From NCBI GenBank assembly GCA_904501765.1, contig CAJGCM010000074.1:1-10514 (forward strand): DNA of 10,514 bases, read 5' to 3'. Of this stretch, positions 7,082 through 10,514 are shown in pieces. The position numbers were made by a program, and so were the translations under genes. The notes below the pieces were generated by a model. It was not told the DNA's origin. It worked only from the letters and a program-made list of their open reading frames with translations, and made no database searches. This DNA comes from an uncultured Clostridia bacterium. GTDB lineage: Bacteria; Bacillota; Clostridia; Oscillospirales; CAG-272. Numbering within the stretch: position 1 is the stretch's first letter; each line of letters starts with the position of its first letter.

Positions 7082-7122
7082 AAGCGCCACCCTTGTGCAT
7101 AGACGAAAAAATCAAAAATTAC

Positions 7123-7186
7123 AAAAACGAGGCAGAAATCGCACCTTTGGGTTCACTCCATTTAGTGCATATCCGCCTCGTTTTTT
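7123..7186 (+). terminator. Intrinsic terminator of clpB
   Basis: AAAAACGAGGC (7123-7133) and GCCTCGTTTTT (7175-7185) pair perfectly over 11 bp and end in six Ts. The 41-nt loop holds smaller stems (GCAC/GTGC). The A-tract on the left arm would let it also stop leftward transcription. Confidence 0.88.
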
Positions 7187-7250
7187 ATACTAAAAGCACG
7201 AAAATTTGCTAAACAATATTTGTAGTGTACCATTTCATAGAAAGAATATC

Positions 7251-7291
7251 AATAGTCTATAGAAGTTTGTTTTAAATATTTATAGACTATA
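7251..7291 (+). promoter_or_regulatory. Paired operator upstream of the 114-residue XRE gene
   Basis: AATAGTCTATA (7251-7261) and TATAGACTATA (7281-7291) form a 10-bp perfect inverted repeat. Each arm is itself close to a 5-1-5 palindrome (TATAG-N-CTATA), so this looks like two dimer sites with centres 30 bp apart (about three helical turns). The right copy overlaps a candidate -10 (TATATT, 7288-7293); no good -35 was found. Autoregulation by the adjacent XRE protein is the likely reading. Confidence 0.6.
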
Positions 7292-7313
7292 TTCAAAGAA
7301 AATTAAGGCAGGT

Positions 7314-7658
7314 ATGCTTATGAGTGATATAGCTAAGATTTTAGGTCAGAGAATAAGGAATTACAGAACGAATCAGGGATTAAGCCAAGAGAAGCTTGCA
7401 GAGCTTTCCGGGTGTCATCCCACTTATATAGGTCAAATTGAGCGAGGTGAGAAGAACGCAACCGTTGAAAGCATAGAGAAGATTGCCGCAGCGTTGAACG
7501 TTTCACTCTCGAAGCTTTTTGAAAAAATAGGAATTGGTGAAGACGGTGGGCGCAACATTCCCCTTGAATGCTACGAATTTCTTTCGGCAAAAACGAAAGA
7601 AGAGCAGGAGCATATTTTCCGCATTTTAATGGAAATGGATGAATATAAGAATAATTGA
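7314..7658 (+). CDS. XRE-family helix-turn-helix transcriptional regulator
   Basis: A 114-residue DNA-binding protein with an N-terminal Cro/C1-type helix-turn-helix (about residues 10-68). The core runs SQEKLAELSG (24-33), then HPTYIGQIERG with the recognition helix around 35-45. The short C-terminal part (80-114) is acidic, mostly helical and without a sensor domain, so it probably dimerises. Two in-frame ATGs, 7314 and 7320, share an AAGG/CAGG ribosome site (7305-7312); 7320, giving MSDIAKILGQ, is equally plausible. The gene has its own AT-rich upstream region with a paired palindromic operator and its own terminator. The targets are unknown. This could be a stray phage- or island-derived regulator; its base composition is more AT-rich than clpB. 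Confidence 0.9.
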   Translation: MLMSDIAKILGQRIRNYRTNQGLSQEKLAELSGCHPTYIGQIERGEKNATVESIEKIAAALNVSLSKLFEKIGIGEDGGRNIPLECYEFLSAKTKEEQEHIFRILMEMDEYKNN

Positions 7659-7705
7659 TATTTTTCGAAGGGGAAGCGCTTTTTTAAAATTGAAATCGAA
7701 GAGGA

Positions 7706-7750
7706 GAGCAGGTAAAGAGGGAATTTTCATCCTAATTTACTTGCTCTTTT
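7706..7750 (+). terminator. Intrinsic terminator of the 114-residue XRE gene
   Basis: GAGCAGGTAAA (7706-7716) and TTTACTTGCTC (7736-7746) pair over 11 bp with one G-T wobble, followed by four Ts. No T-run follows on the other strand, so it acts rightward. Confidence 0.7.
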
Positions 7751-7783
7751 CACATAATTTTTGCCCCTTTGGGCTTTGGATTA
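7748..7783. repeat. Copy 1 of an 18-bp direct repeat with adjoining hairpin
   Basis: TTTCACATAATTTTTGCC (7748-7765) recurs exactly at 8564-8581. Just after it, GCCC/GGGC form a stem, and the ATAAT inside the repeat can pair with ATTAT further on. No gene overlaps. Confidence 0.6.
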
Positions 7784-7851
7784 TAGAAGCTTGAGTAGCT
7801 GTAATCAGTGGGAAAACAAAACGAAAATTCTTGAACTATTCCCTCAATTTT

Positions 7852-8115
7852 TTACGAACTAACCGCTCCAAAGAGCATAGATATTGCAAGTTCATATCCT
7901 TTAAAAAATGCTTTTTTGACGAAAATTTGCTGCATTTTATATAAAGCTTCTATATATGCTTCATTGACTTTGCTTTGTTCCTTTGTCAGTGCTTCGTTTA
8001 CAGCGCTATGAATTTCGCCCGCTTTTTTAATAATAGCCTTCTCCTCTTCGCTGTCGATTGCAGCGCACTCTTCGGCAAAACATTCGCGCCACAGTTTTTC
8101 AAGTGTTTTATTCAT
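7852..8115 (-). CDS. Small uncharacterised protein, divergent from an XRE regulator
   Basis: An 87-residue protein with no known catalytic motif. It is supported as a real gene by a strong GGAGGGG ribosome site just upstream of the ATG, by a promoter (8158-8186), and by its shared control region with the divergent XRE gene. It is charged and predicted almost wholly helical: an acidic, Lys/Glu-rich N-terminal two-thirds (two cysteines, C12 and C17) and a C-terminal helix FVKKAFFKGYELAISMLFG (65-83) that is amphipathic to moderately hydrophobic. That tail faintly recalls small accessory proteins often annotated DUF6809, found near XRE regulators in Clostridia; this is memory, not a search result. 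No terminator is obvious. It might be a small effector controlled by the XRE protein. Confidence 0.78.
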   Translation of the reverse strand: MNKTLEKLWRECFAEECAAIDSEEEKAIIKKAGEIHSAVNEALTKEQSKVNEAYIEALYKMQQIFVKKAFFKGYELAISMLFGAVSS

Positions 8116-8131
8116 AATCCCCTCCGTTATT

Positions 8132-8204
8132 ACAACATATATGTTGTTTCGAGTATTATTTTACACCATTTATGTAGTAAAGTCAACTACAACACAAGTG
8201 TTGT
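8132..8204. promoter_or_regulatory. Triple operator between the divergent small gene and XRE gene
   Basis: Three copies of one 16-bp element occur. ACAACATATATGTTGT (8132-8147) is a perfect palindrome. ACACCATTTATGTAGT (8163-8178) is a degenerate copy, 13 of 16 bases matching. ACAACACAAGTGTTGT (8189-8204) is a perfect 7-2-7 palindrome. Centres are 31 and 26 bp apart. The first lies just downstream of the leftward promoter, the second overlaps its spacer and -10, and the third overlaps the -35 and spacer region of the rightward promoter. This resembles a phage-type divergent switch bound by the adjacent XRE protein. Confidence 0.82.
8158..8186 (-). promoter_or_regulatory. Sigma-A promoter of the 87-residue protein gene
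   Basis: Read leftward: -35 TTGACT (8181-8186), 17-bp spacer, -10 TAAAAT (8158-8163). The predicted start near 8151 gives a leader of about 35 nt that contains the first operator palindrome. Confidence 0.78.
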
Positions 8205-8205
8205 A

Positions 8206-8214
8206 TGTTATAAT
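8206..8214 (+). promoter_or_regulatory. Extended -10 promoter of the small XRE gene
   Basis: TGTTATAAT gives a perfect -10 (8209-8214) with a TG one base upstream. There is no clear -35, which an extended -10 tolerates. The third operator palindrome covers the -35 zone. The predicted start is near 8221. Confidence 0.7.
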
Positions 8215-8230
8215 CTACCTGTTGCACAAA

Positions 8231-8252
8231 AAAAGCTGTTCTAACGGCTTTT
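8231..8252 (+). other. Hairpin in the leader of the small XRE gene
   Basis: AAAAGCTGTT and AACGGCTTTT pair over up to 10 bp with one G-U wobble, directly before the GGGAGG ribosome site. The wobble would be an A-C mismatch in a leftward RNA, so the structure belongs to the rightward transcript. It is probably a 5'-stabilising hairpin; four Us follow the GC core, so attenuation is also possible. Confidence 0.5.
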
Positions 8253-8267
8253 ATGGGAGGTTATTAT

Positions 8268-8486
8268 ATGCAGTTTTACCAAAGACTTAGAGATGTCAGA
8301 GAGGACTCTGACAAAACGCAAAGCGAAATCGCTTCTGTTTTGGGTACCCGTCAGCAACAATATGCGCGCTGGGAGAGCGGTGCGTGGCAAATGCCCATAG
8401 AGCATTACAAAACTCTTGCGCGATATTACAACGTATCTATTGATTATCTGGCAGGGCTTATCGATACTCCAAAGAAGCTCGGGTAA
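8268..8486 (+). CDS. Small XRE-family repressor
   Basis: A 72-residue protein that is almost nothing but a Cro/C1-type helix-turn-helix. The core TQSEIASVLGTRQQQYARWE (17-36) contains the second helix and the Gln-rich recognition helix (QQQYARWESG). It is followed by the typical HYKTLARYYNVSIDYLAGL (47-64) helices and a short tail. The start at 8268 has GGGAGG 7-8 nt upstream; the in-frame ATG at 8253 has none. Three palindromic operators lie between it and the divergent 87-residue gene, so it probably represses both promoters. The lack of a sensor domain suggests constitutive repression or relief by an outside factor. Confidence 0.92.
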   Translation: MQFYQRLRDVREDSDKTQSEIASVLGTRQQQYARWESGAWQMPIEHYKTLARYYNVSIDYLAGLIDTPKKLG

Positions 8487-8521
8487 ATTTTGAAAATTTC
8501 TGCAGAGTAGCTTCATTTTTT
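8474..8521 (+). terminator. Probable terminator overlapping the end of the small XRE gene
   Basis: GAAGCT (8474-8479, inside the last codons) pairs with AGCTTC (8509-8514), followed by ATTTTTT. The loop holds AAATTTT-G-AAAATTT, itself able to fold. Confidence 0.5.
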
Positions 8522-8563
8522 ATAAATAACGGCGGTGCATAGGCATAGGTTTTTTTGAGGGGG

Positions 8564-8595
8564 TTTCACATAATTTTTGCCTTTCCAAAGGGGTT
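8564..8595. repeat. Copy 2 of the 18-bp direct repeat with adjoining hairpin
   Basis: TTTCACATAATTTTTGCC (8564-8581) is identical to 7748-7765. The bases after it differ from copy 1 but again form an inverted repeat (CCTTT-CC-AAAGG). The rest of 8522-8640 shows no gene. Confidence 0.6.
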
Positions 8596-8650
8596 GTATT
8601 GTAAAATGCTACGAAATTTTTTGTCGGATAGGGTTTGAAAAAATATTTTC

Positions 8651-8679
8651 TTGACAGTAAGTTTCATTTATGGTAAAAT
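8651..8679 (+). promoter_or_regulatory. Strong sigma-A promoter of the Na/Pi cotransporter gene
   Basis: Consensus -35 TTGACA (8651-8656), 17-bp spacer, -10 TAAAAT (8674-8679) with a TG one base upstream. The predicted start near 8686 leaves a 65-nt AT-rich leader. No convincing Pho-box repeats were found next to the -35. Confidence 0.88.
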
Positions 8680-8750
8680 TATAAAGGTGATTTATAAAAT
8701 TAACTATTCATTTATACTATATACTTGAAATCTTTTGAAAGGTAAATCTA

Positions 8751-10514
8751 ATGGACACATCAATAATTTTCAGTATACTTGAAATGATAGGCGGCGTATG
8801 CCTGTTCCTTTTCGGCATGAATCTTATGGGTCAGTATCTTGAGGCGGCTGCGGGAAACAAGCTCCGTGACCTTCTCGGAAAGCTTACTACCAATAAGGTA
8901 GCCGGATTTTTGACAGGACTTGGCGTAACCGCCATAATTCAAAGCTCGGGAGCTACCACGGTTATGGTAGTGGGCTTTGTAAACTCAGGTCTTATGACCC
9001 TGAAGCAGGCGATAAACGTTATTATCGGAGCAAATATCGGTACGACGGTGACGGCTTGGATTCTCAGCTTAAGCGGCATTGACAGCGGAAACTTCTTTAT
9101 CCAGATGTTAAAGCCCTCCTCCTTCACTCCTATCCTCGCCTTCGTGGGTATCATTCTTTACCTCTTCTGCAAGAGCAGTAAGAAAAAGAATATAGGAATG
9201 ATTCTTCTCGGCTTCGCAACTCTTATGTTCGGTATGGACACAATGTCAGGTGCCGTATCCTTCCTTAAGGACAGCCCAGAGTTCGCAGCCCTCTTTACTC
9301 TCTTCACAAACCCCATTCTTGGAGTTATAGTGGGCGCTGTGGTAACGACTCTTATGCAGTCAAGCTCGGCATCCGTCGGTATTCTTCAGGCGCTTTCCGT
9401 AACAGGCTCTATTACCTACGGCTCTGTAATTCCCATTATTATGGGTCAGAACATAGGCTCTTGTACGACCTCGCTTATATCCTGCGTGGGCGCGAACAAG
9501 AACGCAAAGCGTGCGGCTCTTGTGCATCTGTTCTTCAACGTTATAGGAACTGTGCTGTTCCTTGGCATATTCTGGGTGCTTAAATCCTTTGTGGAAATAC
9601 CCATTCTCGGCGATGCGGCAAACGGCTTTGGAATAGCGGTCTGCCATACTATGTTTAACGTGGCTTGTACTGCAATTCTCCTTCCTGCGAGCGGTCTGCT
9701 TGAGAAGCTGGTTATGAAAATAATGCCCGACAAGCCTGACACCGAGGAGAAGACGGCAGAGCTTGACGAAAGACTGCTTGCAACTCCCCCTCTTGCTCTT
9801 GAGCAGTGCAAGGTTGTTGCTAATCAGATGGGTGAGTGCGCTATCAATTCATTGAAATTAAGCCTTGCTTCCCTTACCAAATATACCGGAGCTTTAGCTG
9901 AGGAGGTAAGAGAAGCCGAGGATAGAACCGATAAATACGAGGACTCTCTGGGTACTTACTTAGTTAAGCTCAGCACTCTTAATATCAGCGAAGCTGACAG
10001 CCGCGAGGCGGCAATGCTTCTTCGAGCTATCGGAGATTTCGAGCGTATTTCCGACCATAGCGTAAATATAATTGAATCTGCCGAGGAGCTTCGTGATAAG
10101 GAAATAACCTTCACAGACGAGGCGAAGCAGGAGCTATCGGTGCTTACTGCGGCGGTAAATGAAATACTTGACCTCTCAATAAAGGCATTTCGTGATAACG
10201 ACCTTGAGGCGGCATTCCTTATAGAATCCCTTGAGGAGGTTATAGACGAGCTTAAGGAGGTTATGAGAGCTAACCATATTACAAGGCTTCAGCAGAGCAA
10301 CTGCAGCATTGAAGCAGGATTTGTATGGAGCGACCTTCTTACGAACCTTGAGCGTGTTTCCGACCATTCCTCGAATATTGCGGGCGGCGTTATTGACTTT
10401 GCCCACGGAAACAGAAGTACACACGAGGCTCTCCGTGCTATTAAGTCGGGCGAGGGCTCTTATATTGAAAAGTATAAAGAGTACGAGGAAAAGTACAGCA
10501 TAGCAAAGGTTTAA
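8751..10514 (+). CDS. Na+/phosphate cotransporter with C-terminal PhoU-like domain
   Basis: A complete 587-residue inner-membrane protein of the Na/Pi-cotransporter II family (two PF02690 repeats plus a PhoU-like tail) that couples phosphate movement to the sodium gradient. The membrane part (residues 5-325) has two inverted repeats with the family QSS motifs, IIQSSGATT (62-70) and LMQSSSAS (201-208), each followed by a matching G-x-N-I-G element (93-97 and 232-236). The cytoplasmic tail (about 345-575) is helical and holds two PhoU-type metal motifs, E431-R-I-S-D435-H436 and E534-R-V-S-D538-H539. An AAAGG site lies about 9 nt before the ATG, and the stop is the final codon of the window. It is probably expressed alone from its strong promoter. 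PhoU tails in this family are thought to regulate transport; in Firmicutes the physiological direction of phosphate flow is not settled. Confidence 0.95.
   Translation: MDTSIIFSILEMIGGVCLFLFGMNLMGQYLEAAAGNKLRDLLGKLTTNKVAGFLTGLGVTAIIQSSGATTVMVVGFVNSGLMTLKQAINVIIGANIGTTVTAWILSLSGIDSGNFFIQMLKPSSFTPILAFVGIILYLFCKSSKKKNIGMILLGFATLMFGMDTMSGAVSFLKDSPEFAALFTLFTNPILGVIVGAVVTTLMQSSSASVGILQALSVTGSITYGSVIPIIMGQNIGSCTTSLISCVGANKNAKRAALVHLFFNVIGTVLFLGIFWVLKSFVEIPILGDAANGFGIAVCHTMFNVACTAILLPASGLLEKLVMKIMPDKPDTEEKTAELDERLLATPPLALEQCKVVANQMGECAINSLKLSLASLTKYTGALAEEVREAEDRTDKYEDSLGTYLVKLSTLNISEADSREAAMLLRAIGDFERISDHSVNIIESAEELRDKEITFTDEAKQELSVLTAAVNEILDLSIKAFRDNDLEAAFLIESLEEVIDELKEVMRANHITRLQQSNCSIEAGFVWSDLLTNLERVSDHSSNIAGGVIDFAHGNRSTHEALRAIKSGEGSYIEKYKEYEEKYSIAKV

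Noticed and set aside
8253..8267. Earlier ATG for the 72-residue XRE protein
   Set aside because: This ATG lies immediately before and within the sequence used as ribosome site (GGGAGG) for the ATG at 8268, and has none of its own.
7852..8486. Toxin-antitoxin pair made of the 87-residue protein and the XRE protein
   Set aside because: The genes are divergent with separate promoters, and the 87-residue protein shows no known toxin motif; a regulator/effector switch fits better, though toxicity has not been tested.
7748..8581. attL/attR sites of an integrated element
   Set aside because: There is a repeat pair but no integrase, recombinase or tRNA gene, so calling attachment sites goes beyond the evidence; kept only as a repeat finding.
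8564..8581. Pho-box for the Na/Pi cotransporter
   Set aside because: TTCACA-like bases occur, but there is no clean series of 11-bp-spaced repeats, the site is about 70 bp from the -35, and the same sequence occurs at 7748 away from any phosphate gene.

Overview
The window looks like chromosomal DNA of a low-to-mid-GC Gram-positive anaerobe of the Clostridia (Eubacteriales) type. The signs are strong GGAGG-type ribosome binding sites, sigma-A promoters with 17-bp spacers (several with an extended -10), U-rich intrinsic terminators, a CIRCE heat-shock operator, frequent ATA and AGA codons, and a Na/Pi cotransporter with a fused PhoU tail. A genus cannot be named from the sequence alone.

Layout: positions 1-4033 are read leftward. 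They hold a serine hydrolase of the beta-lactamase/class C superfamily (cut by the window edge), a Gfo/Idh/MocA oxidoreductase with its own promoter and terminator, and a two-gene unit in which a Fur-family repressor precedes a polytopic heavy-metal permease. From about 4080 the right half is read rightward. It holds a 400-bp control region with a CIRCE element, the disaggregase gene clpB with a strong terminator, and an AT-rich segment (about 7190-8700) with two small XRE-type regulators and one small leftward gene. It ends with a complete Na+/phosphate cotransporter gene whose stop codon is the last codon of the window.

How the genes work together: the Fur-family gene and the permease form a metal-homeostasis operon behind one sigma-A promoter, with a perfect 7-1-7 Fur-box palindrome just downstream of the predicted transcription start, which suggests metal-dependent autoregulation. 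clpB appears to be under HrcA heat-shock control. The small XRE gene at 8268 and the divergent 87-residue protein form a compact switch: three copies of one 16-bp palindrome lie between them and overlap both promoters. A perfect 18-bp direct repeat, each copy followed by a hairpin, brackets this switch. The serine hydrolase promoter has two 11-bp direct repeats 21 bp apart just upstream of its -35, the geometry used by AraC-family activators.

Most protein families here are ordinary. The interest lies mainly in the regulatory DNA and in the small XRE/87-residue module. No rRNA, tRNA, CRISPR array, transposase or integrase was seen.
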